From Eucommia ulmoides (lineage: Eukaryota; Streptophyta; Magnoliopsida; Garryales; Eucommiaceae), in NCBI GenBank assembly GCA_016647705.1, contig CM028330.1, positions 28,538,649 through 28,602,648 on the forward strand: DNA of 64,000 bases, given 5' to 3'. The position numbers and the translations under genes are program-made. Positions 55,138 through 64,000 of this stretch are shown in pieces. Position 1 is the first letter of the stretch; every line of letters starts with the position of its first letter. Below the pieces are notes generated by a model that had not been told where the DNA came from, did not search any database, and saw only the letters and a list, made by a program, of their open reading frames with translations.

Positions 55138-56755
55138 TGTACAACGAGCGTTTGTTACACGCTCGCGTATTGACTACTTGCAAGTGTACGAGGTTAAAGT
55201 TTTAGTGTAATGTGATCTGTTAAGATCGGGTATCGTATCCACAGGGATTGGTTGTCGTTATTATCGAGTATCATGTTTATCATGACCTAAATTTATCTAG
55301 GTAAAAAAGAATGATTTTAATTAATTAATTCTAATACTAATATAACCTAATTTAATCTACACTAATTATACTAATATGAGATAGTTAGGGGATGGATTAT
55401 CTAGGGATTAACTTTATTTGTTTAAACGCGTTTGATTTCGTTTAGTTTACAATAATGGTGTTTGACCTATTCGACAATCTCTGTTCCTAAACTCTCCCAC
55501 CACCTCTCCTGAGTATAAGATGGGGGGAATATGCGACTTTGTGTCAACAAAGAAATCCCCCTCAACGTATTAACGACCCTAGGTCACGTGAGCCTCGCCT
55601 CAACGTCATTGATTGTACACAATCCAACTCTCTCCCAGGTTATTGGATCATCACGTTGTGTTTACCCTATCGACAATCTCAGTTTGTAAACTCCTCTCCC
55701 AAGTGTAAGACGAGTAAATACACGACTTCGTGTCAACAAAGAAGTCCCCCTTAACGTCTAAACGACCCTAAGTCACATGAGTCTTGCCCCAACATCATCA
55801 ATTGCCTATAATCCAACTCCCTCCCGAGTTATTGGATCATTGCGTTGTGTTTACCTTAGTCCGAATCCAGGGTTACCCCTTCTGATTGTGAAGCCTCAAA
55901 TTCTTGATATATCTATCTAAACATAATAAATAAACAATACGGCAAACACAATCCAAATAGCGAAGAACAATCATTAAAGAAACACAACTCAAACAAAATT
56001 ACGTTTTTATAAATAATATTAGTCCCATATATAATCCACGTTTAACTCATGGTCATAACTGTTTATACAATTAAAATTGAGCTAAACATGCTCAAACAAG
56101 TATAGAAGTTAAAAAATAAAAGGAAAAAGGATTAACTTAACCGTAGTCCGAAGATTAGACGCTAAAACTGTCCACCGATCGCTTCTCCTTCTCCGCGTGG
56201 TAATATTCTCCTTCAGATTTCTTTGAGTACTCCCCATACTCTTTATTTATTCTAAACTAATCCCTATGGGATCTAATGACCAGAGAGAGAGAAGAGGAAA
56301 GGACAGGAGAGAGGTTTAAATAGGCACAATATCTCAAAAAATATTTAATCTGGTGCAGAGGTCACCACCGCGGTGGTGGGTATATCGGTTTAATGTTTGC
56401 CATAGCTGTGGATAAGGCGGTAGAATTGGTGACCATCCTGTATTTTTACCGCTACGGCGGTGGACGTTCAGCAAGAATTGACCCTCTCTGTATTTTCACC
56501 ACCGTGGCGGAGGTCTAGATGTCGCGGCGATGGGCTTCTTTTCAGAATCTTGTCTCCTTGCTTGTTTTCTCACCGTTCTCTGACCATTTTTGGTCCAAAT
56601 TAATCGTTTACACTCCAATTTCATACATTTTCACTCATACACCTGATTTATACAAAAAGAATAAAAATTAATTAAAACATAATAAAAATGTTATAAAAAA
56701 TACTCTAAAACTAACAAAACTGGTTTGAAAATATATAGATAGATCACACCTATCA
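55138..56755 (-). repeat. E9 5' LTR
   Basis: 1618 bp, TGTACAACG to ACCTATCA. Block duplication starts near 55514 and 55704. Palindromes CACCACCGCGGTGGTG, ACCGCTACGGCGGTGG and CACCACCGTGGCGGAG at 56360-56530, with ACCCTCTCTGTATTTTCACC before one. Confidence 0.85.
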
Positions 56756-56760
56756 CTACT

Positions 56761-57488
56761 AATACCCCAAATTTCAAATATTATTATTATATAATAATAT
56801 AATAAATATTGATTATATTATTAGTTATAGAGAATTTTATAACTAATAGAAATTTTAGATAGAGAATATATAATTAATATAACTATTATGAAACGAATAA
56901 TTATAGGATTGGTTATTATTTAATCAAAATTATATTCAAATTTCTACTTGTAATAATTGTATTTATTTATTTATTGTTGTATAGTTTAATCGAAGAATTT
57001 AATAATTATAATTATTGTCGTAGTTGTAAAATTTATCAAATATTTATAAATATGAGCACACAACTGCACAACATTGTTAATATACTTAATAGTACGTATA
57101 TTGTTTAAGTATTAAGTATTAATTGAGTATAAATATGCTCAGTACATTATGTATTAAAAATACTTAATATAAGTATTGGTGCGCACAATATTATTTAATT
57201 ATATCCAATATATTGTTTAATACTAGATATATTTCATCTTGTATACTCAGTATTAATACTATTTAGTGTATATTATTATAAAGTTATTTATTGTTGTTTA
57301 ATTTTATTATGCTCAATTTATATATTGTAATTTAATGCATATATCCCAATTTTACTTTAGTATTAAACAATATAATACTCAATTTAAAAAAATTCAGATT
57401 TATAAAATGAAATATTAGTCGTTCAATTTTAGCATAAACTCTCTATGGGAGAAACCTAATGACGACCCTAGGAAACCAGATCGTTACA
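56761..57488 (+). repeat. T2 5' LTR, right piece
   Basis: Very AT-rich. The last 290 bp (from about 57195) recur at 59474-59775, ending CCAGATCGTTACA here and CCAAGTTGTTACA there. Confidence 0.7.
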
Positions 57489-57490
57489 AT

Positions 57491-57505
57491 TGGTATCAGA
57501 GTAGG
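57491..57505 (+). promoter_or_regulatory. T2 primer-binding site (initiator tRNA-Met)
   Basis: TGGTATCAGAGTAGG, two bases after the LTR end. Eleven bases match the iMet complement. Confidence 0.8.
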
Positions 57506-59473
57506 TTTGCGACTGCCCTAGGCTTGAGTTATGGTACCCATTACCCATAATAAGTGAAGTAATACTTGAAAATAATAATTTTCGTATAACTCATTTATTC
57601 AAAAACAAAAAATTATATTGATATGAAGAGTGGTTTATGTGTACAATATAATTTATTATATATCACTCCATTTATAACCCGAACAATGTTAAAATTTTAC
57701 AATAGAAAGTAATTATCACATATGTACAATCACATATGTAGCGTCCAAAACCTTACTAACTTAAACAAACAATTATGAAATGTTGAGACCAATCATCATA
57801 CGTATATAGTGAAATATTTTTCATTATATATTACATAAACAAAATAATTATCGTTTATTATAATATTATGAAATATAAAAATATTTATCCACTGATCAAT
57901 TTTAAGTGAAATAAAAAAATAAAAATATGTATACCTTATAAGATAATATTCGCTATTTTATAAGCCTCATGAATACTGTAAATAAAACATACATATTAAT
58001 AATATGTAACCTATACATAAATAAATATAAAAAAAAATGATAACAATAATTTATATATATACACACACATATAATTATATAAGCCTACATGAATACAAGA
58101 TGTAATATAGTGCTTATACCTATATTGGGGTTTGGTCCATATTTGCATGCATTGACGTTTCCGTTATGTTTTCGGTGGTATGCTTGTACCCGTGTGTTGT
58201 TACCATTATTTCACTTGGATCCCTACAGTTTCAATTTGAACATATACTAACATTTTATGTGGCGTTTGATTAATACATCTTACCAATAGTAAGTTAGATA
58301 AGCCCTGGTGAGTGTCATGTTAGTCGTGGACTATGGGATATGTTAGTGAATTGAAACGATTGGCTTAAAGGTGTTTACTATATTCTATATAAATTATAAA
58401 ATCATATTTTCATATTAAGTTGAAAAAAAAAAAAAAGTGTTGATGAAAATTAACGGTTTTATGATGTTAAATAGATTAAGTAAACTTTTAAAGGTGGAAA
58501 ATGATTTCTATTATCCTGCTATGCCATAACTATCTCGTCAGGAGGGAATATCCTACGAGATGTTGTTAGTCTGTACAAGAGGGCATATTCTGTAGTACGT
58601 TGTTGGTGTGACTTGTCATGAGGGTAAGTCCTGCAGGTAGTTGATTATATTGTTGATATGTTGAGACCTGTCAGGAGGAAAAGTCCTGCAAATGGTTGTT
58701 GATATGGTATTTTATATCATCACGTTGACTCTTACCATTGGAGATATCGAATGACCCTAGCACTGATAGCCACCTTAGATAGCATAGGTATACAGGTTAT
58801 GGTACTGTTGTAACTAATGATCGTGAGGTAAAATGATCCTATAACTAGTAGGGAAATATGTGTGCGATATTTTATTATATATCAAAAAAATTTGATTGGT
58901 TATTTTAGAAGTATCAGTTTATTGTGATGGTAGCAGTAAAATTTTAATTCAGTTCAGTGTGCAGTTATATCTATATTGTATTTTAAAAAGTGGTGTTTGA
59001 TAAAAATACTTTATTCATAAATTCTTTTTATATTATGAAGACAGTGTGTGCATTATCTTCTATATAAATTGTCAAATTATATTTTCGGACTAAAATGGGA
59101 AAAGAAAAAGTTTGTTAAAATGGAAGTTTTTATAACGTTATGCAGATCAAGTAAATTTGTAAATGTGGAAAGTGATTTTTATTATTAGACTATGCCATAG
59201 TGTGATCCCGACAAGAGGGCATGTCCTGTGGGATGTTGTTAGTCCTAACAGGAGGGCATGTCCTGTAGGACGATATGTTGTGATCTGACAGAAGAGCAAG
59301 TCCTGCAGGTGTTTGATATCTATTATTATTGTTGTTGATGATAACGATGATTATGATTATTATCATCATGATATGGTGGTTTATACCGCTGGTTGACTCC
59401 TACCATTAGAGATATTAAATAGTCTAGACACTGATAGCCACCTTAGATGGCACAGTTGGACAGGTTACAGTAC
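57506..59473 (+). repeat. T2 interior, non-coding, with a duplicated block and hairpin motifs
   Basis: No gene. A block of roughly 450 bp or more occurs twice (about 58385-58820 and 59050-59475), sharing CTGATAGCCACCTTAGAT and GTCCTGCAGGT. Each copy has three short imperfect inverted repeats of the form CAGGAGGGCATGTCCTG or variants (near 58539, 58575, 58614, 58668; 59205, 59245, 59285). Confidence 0.7.
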
Positions 59474-59775
59474 CGTTATATCCAATATATTGTTTAATGT
59501 TAGATATATTTTGGCTTGTATACTCAGCGTTAATACTATTTAGTGTATATTATTATAAAGTTATTTTTTGTTTTTTATTTTTACTTTACTCAATTTATAT
59601 ATAGTAATTTAATGCATATACCCCAATTCGACTTTAGTATTAAACAATATAATGCTCAATTTTTTTTTAAAAAAAAAAAATTAGATTTATAAAATAAAAT
59701 ATTGGTCATTCGATTTTAGTATAAATTCTCTGTAGGAGAAGCCTAGTGACAGCCTTGGGAAACCAAGTTGTTACA
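59474..59775 (+). repeat. T2 3' LTR end fragment
   Basis: Repeats the last 290 bp of the 5' LTR and ends at the ATCAG duplication. The first 1.6 kb of a normal 3' LTR is missing. Confidence 0.75.
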
Positions 59776-59780
59776 ATCAG
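59776..59780. repeat. Target duplication ATCAG, right
   Basis: Exact partner of 50454-50458. Confidence 0.8.
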
Positions 59781-60731
59781 GGTCTGCGTGGGAAATTGCT
59801 AATGATTTGAAAATTGTCTTTGGCAAAATTGAATTCTTCAAATTTTCTTGTCTTGAATCCGCACATGACCGAGTTGGGCTGGCGTTGTCCAACCTGATCT
59901 TCAAATCAGTACCTACACACAGGACTTGTTGGGGTTGTTCCTAGCATGTCCCCTACGGCGTAAGAGTAAGAGCTTGGGGAGGAAATTTAAGGATGCCTTG
60001 AATATTCTAAAAGCAATTACCTCAACCTCTGGAAAACATTGTTCACTTTTTCCTTTCATAGGCAAGAAACTGATTAGCGTTTCAGTGATTAAGATCTTAA
60101 GCTCGGTTATCAACCTTCACACAATGCATGGAGGAGAAAAATGGTGCGTGAAGGGATTAGAGCTATCGGTTATGCCTTTAAATGTTGATGGAGTAGTTCA
60201 TGGGCCGCACCATTAAGACAACGGATGAAGCAGCCAACACACCAGTATGGATACTGAGGTGAGTATACCGACCTGAACCTCATCGATTGGAACCTCAATA
60301 TTTGTAGAAAGTTCTCAGTTATTGATCATCCAAGTCCTGCAAAATGACCGACCTGAAGAGGTTCCTAGCTAATGCAATATCGGGCTGGTCAGGCCGTTGA
60401 TAACGTGTCTCCTATTGATCTACGTGGTAGGCTTAGGTTGAGCCACTTGGAGGCTAATTGATTTTCACCCACATCAGTTCCCCCCCAAACCGTAGCGTGG
60501 AGATGGAACATGAGACGCTGAGGGTTCTGCTCTTGGCTTGATGAAGAATGGAATTCCATTCTCGGGGTGAATCAGCTCGGTACTAAAAAATAGCTCGATT
60601 GGTCTTCACTTGGCTTCCGTAAGAAGCCTTCCTACAACTTGAGCGGATGCGCGACATGTGGCCTGAAAACACGAGAATTGAGGTACTTTTCGACATCCGA
60701 TTAATGCGAACGTTCGGTTGGATAGCTCGCC
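59781..60731. other. Unassigned region upstream of a transposon-domain pseudogene
   Basis: Higher GC than the AT-rich T2. The 96-codon frame at 59926-60216 starts at TTG, has no recognisable motif and I do not support it as a gene. From about 60400 the sequence looks like the LTR or promoter region of the following gypsy-type gene (ATTTTCACCCACATCAG, C run at 60481). Confidence 0.4.
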
Positions 60732-60739
60732 TATAAGTA
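60732..60739 (+). promoter_or_regulatory. TATA-like box before the gypsy-type transposon pseudogene
   Basis: GCCTATAAGTAGGC, about 100 bases before the ATG at 60834, with a CT-rich leader between. Confidence 0.5.
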
Positions 60740-60833
60740 GGCACTTACCCTCACTCATTTCTTTACATCAGAGTAATGTGAGCACTCTGTCCTCCTCAAG
60801 CACAGTACTATTCATTCTTCTTCATCCTTCAAT

Positions 60834-61857
60834 ATGTCTGCTTCTTTCTTTTCCCTAGGGTATAGCCTATCTAATTGTGAACAGACCAGGTAAGGGTCCT
60901 ATATTCAATACAACGAGCTCAGTTCGTCTATAGAAAATGTCAATTGGATGACCTTGTCGTCCATTAGGGCTCGCAGATCAGCTGGAGATGGGCCCTCCTA
61001 GTCTTTTGAGGTGACTAGTAGCCTTAGTCGACCCAGCGTTTAGAGGGATGTAGGTTGTTCTGGGGGTCCCATGGCTGAGCTCGGTACAGGTCCTACCGAC
61101 GAGCTTGGTTGTGCAGACCCAACCGTCCTAGAAGTTGACCCTTTCGCACTTCGTCAAGTCAGGCTTTGCTAGCTAATGTGGCTGCCAACCAGCCCATCTG
61201 TGAGGTCTCTCTAGAGGCTCCGGTCTAGGGATTGAGTCCGGCATGACGAAGGACGAAGTGAAGAAACTTCGGTCCACGTATGGGTTCCCCAAATCGGTGA
61301 AGCTGAGAGTCCCCTAGCCCGAGGACCATACTTGTGCTCTTCCCAAGGGGTATATATTGGTGTACGTGGACCAGCTCTAAGCCGACTTGTGATTCTCCCT
61401 TCATCCATGGGTACGGGTAGTTTGTTGGGACCTCGGGTTGTGTCCGTCACAACTCGTTCTCAACAGCATAAGAATAGTGGTGGTAGCCCACGTCATCTTT
61501 TGCACTGAGGACATTGTCCCATCCTTCGAACTCTTTTGGTCTCTTTTAACCAAATCCATACATGTAGTTAAGGGCTAGTGCTACATCACAGCTCGAAAAA
61601 AGTTCCTGGGCAATTACAACAAGTCAATAAAAGACTTGAAGCCCAAGTACTTCTTCCTTGGAAGAACCGGATGGGAGTTCAGCTCAACCGCGGACATGGA
61701 CAACCCAATCCAAATGCAGTGGGGGAAAATGGGTAACTGTCGATCCCGGTATGAGTTTGACCACTTACTCCCGGTATTTTTTTCTAATATATTTTTTTTT
61801 TTTTTTTGCATTTACGGTATCAAAGAAGAACAAGTCCAGCCCGAAGATTGCCGCTGA
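60834..61857 (+). pseudogene. Putative gypsy-type transposon domain protein (broken)
   Basis: From ATG 60834 a short S-rich N-terminus runs to an early stop. A clear domain follows at 61241-61857 in one frame with stops: M-T-K-D-E-V-K-K-L-R-S-T-Y-G-F-P, then L-R-V-P, L-P-K-G-Y-I-L-V-Y-V-D-Q-L, F-S-L-H-P-W-V-R, L-C-P-S-Q-L-V-L-N-S, F-L-G-N-Y, then K-Y-F-F-L-G-R-T-G-W-E-F. This order fits the N-terminal domain known as putative gypsy type transposon, found upstream of gag in many plant gypsy elements. At least four stops in the domain. The T run at 61791-61807 falls in the tail. E10 begins 12 bases after the end. No pol follows. Confidence 0.65.
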
Positions 61858-61869
61858 TAGAGATTGAGT

Positions 61870-63173
61870 TGATAGATTGATTTTATCTATATATTTCTAA
61901 TCCAAATTTGGTAGTTTTCTAGTGTTCTTTTAGTGTTTTCATTCATTTTTATTTGTTCTTATGCAGATCAGGTGTTATGGGCAAAAACAGCTACAAATCA
62001 GGCCTATCGGTAGCACATCGGTGAAGATACGAGTGAAAAGAGAGCCAAGAAGACGTTCTTCCAGTTGCTCATTGCAGTGCACAACCCAAAAGGCCATCAG
62101 CCTTTGCTTGCTATAGTACGTAACCTTTTGGCTTGGTTTCTGCCCTTTGCTTACTATAGCAAGCCCATGCTCGCTTAAACGTCGTTACACTAGTTGGCAA
62201 CGTTTTTTGGAGATAATTTTAGGATTTTTGAGTATTTTATTTATATGCCCTTAACCCTCCATTGACAAGAACGTTTTTGGAGCCCTAAAATCAGACCAAG
62301 TAAAAAGAGATTATCATTGGAGAATAGGAAACGTTTTTGGAGCGAACTTTGTGGAAGTAGAATCATCCACTCTTCAAATTTGGCTATCCTTTCTTGTTTC
62401 TCTCTTTCATTCTAAACTTTTGTTGGTTGTTTGATGATGTACATCTCATTTCAAGTTGAATATTTGGTTATGGCTATGTGTATCTAATCATTTATTATCT
62501 AGGGATTGATGTAGTTTACAATTATTGTGTTTGAGTAAATCTATGTTTCGATAACAGTTGTTCATCCCTATTCAATTGTGTTTACCGTTTTATCATTTCC
62601 ATTGTATGCTTGTATATGATATTGTGGTTGATTTGAGAATACAGGATTTGATACTCGGGACAGGTAACCTTGGATTCGAACTAGATTTAAACACTATACA
62701 AGTTCTAATGTTTTGGAAGATTATTAGAACATGTGCAATCCATGAGGTTGGGGCAAGACGTATGTAATCGTTTAGATGCTTGATATGGATATCGGTGTTG
62801 ACGTGGTTGCATATCCACTCACTTTACACTCGGGAGAGGTAGTGAGTGAGTTTTAGAAATCTAGATTGTTGAATAGGTTGATGACCATTAGTATAAACTA
62901 GACTAAATCAAGCACGTATAAGTAAACGAAGTTAATCCCTAGATAATCTATTCTCATAGAATTTATTCCAAGAATTGTAGTTTAATTAGTCTTTATATCT
63001 CGAATACCTTTCAAATCTTTAATCGTCTAGATAAAATTAAGTTATTTTAATCTTTGTACTTAGCTTGTTCTAACGATAAATTCTAGTGGACAATACTCGA
63101 TCTTTGGATCACTTTATTACTTGTTGACCTTATGCACTTGCGAGTAATTCAAAGCGCATAAAATATCACAACA
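61870..63173 (+). repeat. E10 5' LTR
   Basis: 1304 bp, TGATAGATTGATTTTATC to CACAACA. Palindromes CATTGCAGTG (62069), TTGCTTGCTATAGTACG (62104) and TTGCTTACTATAGCAAG (62147) lie upstream of TTATTTATATGCCC (62238). The frame 62558-62767 recurs in the E8 right LTR and is LTR sequence. Confidence 0.85.
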
Positions 63174-63179
63174 TGTTTT

Positions 63180-63196
63180 TGGTACCGTTGCTGGGG
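63180..63196 (+). promoter_or_regulatory. E10 primer-binding site
   Basis: TGGTACCGTTGCTGGGG, two changes from the tRNA-Asp complement. Confidence 0.8.
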
Positions 63197-63315
63197 ATTT
63201 AAAGTTAGTAATTAAGTTGATATTACTACCAAGTAGCTCAGTATTAATTTAGACACTCTTTTGTTTTACTTGTTTTTGTTTAATCATTTTCATTGGTTGT
63301 GGTGACTGACAGTGT

Positions 63316-64000
63316 ATGCGACGTAGCCGTAGTTTGGAATTTCTTGCTCTTAATCTAAAAATTGAACATACATTAAGGAGGCTAAGGGGAGAAAGGAGAA
63401 ACCCAGCTCGAGAAATGGTCGACGGTGGTAATAACTATGTACCATGACAACTACCGATGCCTTAAGTACTACCGCAACAACTACCAGAACCTAAAGTTCA
63501 ACAACAGCGGGTCATTCGGGATTACTACAGACCTGTTATGTTTGACAAATATCCAGGGATCTGGAGGCAACCAATCCAAGCCAACAACTTTGAGTTGAAA
63601 CCCGCCCTAATCAATATGGTTTAACAGAACAAATATGGTGGGAATCTTCCTGAGGATCCAAACATCCATCTAGCGACGTTCTTGGAGATATGTGGCACTG
63701 TGAAGATTAATAGAGTCACAGAGGATGTCATTCATCTAAGGATATTCCCATTCTTCATTTGAGACTTGGACAAAGGTTGGTTTCAATCCATCCAATCGGG
63801 GAGTATCTCAACTTGGGAGGAACTAGATCAAAGGTTACTCACTAAGTTCTTTCTCCCATCGAAGACGTCACAACTGAGAGGCGAGATTGCTTAATTTAGC
63901 TAAAGATATTATGAAACACTCTTTAAGGTATGGGAGCGATTCAAGGATTTGTTGAGAAAATGCCCCCAACACGGTTATCAAGATTAGTTTCAAACCCAAC
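63316..64000 (+). pseudogene. Athila-type gag, N-terminal part (broken)
   Basis: ATG CGA CGT AGC CGT opens M-R-R-S-R-S-L-E-F, followed by L-R-R-L-R-G-E-R-R-N-P-A-R, a Q/P-rich linker, F-E-L-K-P-A-L-I-N-M-V, D-P-N-I-H-L-A-T-F-L, W-E-E-L-D-Q-R, L-L-T-K-F-F-L-P and E-T-L-F-K-V-W-E-R-F-K-D-L-L-R-K-C-P-Q-H-G. All are in the order of Athila gag. Stops occur near 63445, 63460, 63622, 63760 and 63890. It preserves the N-terminus that is frame-shifted in E8. Continues past the window edge. Confidence 0.8.

Larger units (their letters stand above)
51646..56755 (-). mobile_element. E9: deletion derivative of the Athila-like family
   Basis: LTRs 51646-53283 and 55138-56755 with an interior of only 1854 bp, bracketed by a perfect CTACT duplication. 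In minus-strand order: 5' LTR, primer site 55131-55113, a 25-codon stub of the ORF, the 3' region, polypurine tract, 3' LTR. It belongs to the subfamily with a duplicated block in the LTR. The two LTRs differ by roughly one base in eight over the first 300 bp by eye, so it is not recent. Confidence 0.9.
50459..59775 (+). mobile_element. T2: non-coding LTR element with iMet primer site and truncated 3' LTR
   Basis: Starts TGTAATACCACGG and ends GTTGTTACA with a perfect ATCAG duplication. The 5' LTR (50459-51645 plus 56761-57488) is split by E9. The primer site TGGTATCAGAG lies at 57491. An interior of about 2 kb has no coding capacity. Only the last 302 bp of a 3' LTR (59474-59775) is present. 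TGTAA/TTACA ends with an iMet site suggest a chromovirus-type (Tekay-like) or related element, but no protein remains to confirm. Confidence 0.65.
61870..64000 (+). mobile_element. E10: Athila-like element, left part
   Basis: 5' LTR 61870-63173, primer site 63180-63196, gag from 63316 running off the window. Its LTR matches the right LTR of E8 (44987-46308), and its gag matches E8 gag, so it shows the left half that the E8 right-hand parent should have had. Confidence 0.85.

Noticed and set aside
59926-60216. 96-codon frame with mixed polar and hydrophobic sequence
   Set aside because: Starts at TTG, has an overlapping frame on the other strand, no motif recognised, and no promoter or partner gene. 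Described only as unassigned sequence.

Overview
This window looks like heterochromatic intergenic DNA from a large, repeat-rich plant nuclear genome. A dicot is likely, but I cannot name the species. Evidence: LTR retrotransposons nested up to four levels deep, primer-binding sites complementary to plant tRNA-Asp and initiator tRNA-Met, gag/protease/RT/integrase remnants of plant Ty3/gypsy and Ty1/copia lineages, AT-rich spacers, a (TAA)n microsatellite and a decayed tRNA-Cys. I found no intact host gene. Every protein-coding trace is transposon-derived and most are broken by stop codons.

Layout. (1) 1-4946: a minus-strand, non-autonomous Athila-like element (E1), clipped on the left, inserted in the ORF of a plus-strand relative (E2, 4947-8432). 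(2) E2 sits in a minus-strand chromovirus pol gene. Only a few bases of that gene show at 8433-8449, and the rest is at 33902-36699. (3) 8450-33901: minus-strand element N1, inserted in the chromovirus integrase. N1 is split by E4 (8998-26888), which contains E5 (10700-14953) and a SIRE-like copia derivative (15822-25467). That derivative carries a solo Athila-like LTR (23315-24997) in its right LTR. N1 also holds a solo SIRE-like LTR (28487-30599). (4) 36700-39368: plus-strand E7, cut by E8 (39369-46308), a gag-protease Athila element whose two LTRs belong to different subfamilies and whose flanks do not match. (5) 46309-47283: 3' end of a copia element. (6) 47284-50458: the only sizeable stretch not assigned to LTR elements, with a tRNA-Cys pseudogene and three 310-320 bp tandem repeats. 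(7) 50459-59775: a non-coding element with an iMet primer site (T2, perfect ATCAG target duplication), split by E9 (51646-56755, perfect CTACT duplication). (8) 59781-61869: decayed gene with a gypsy-type transposon domain. (9) 61870-64000: the left end of Athila-like E10.

The recurring unit is a non-autonomous Athila-like family with 1.3-1.6 kb LTRs and a tRNA-Asp primer site. It has one ORF of about 320-340 codons, which joins the C-terminal part of Athila gag to an unfamiliar C-terminal region. A hairpin follows the stop codon, then a 1.5 kb 3' region with a second polypurine tract. The LTRs carry arrays of short palindromes just upstream of the TATA box. The palindromic form is kept while the sequence changes between copies and subfamilies, and the SIRE-like LTRs show the same design in different sequence. 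Two nested copies (E4, E5) lack the 3' LTR yet have target-duplication-like flanks.

All boundaries were read by eye from TG/CA ends, primer sites, polypurine tracts and target duplications. Family names rest on remembered motifs, not database searches.
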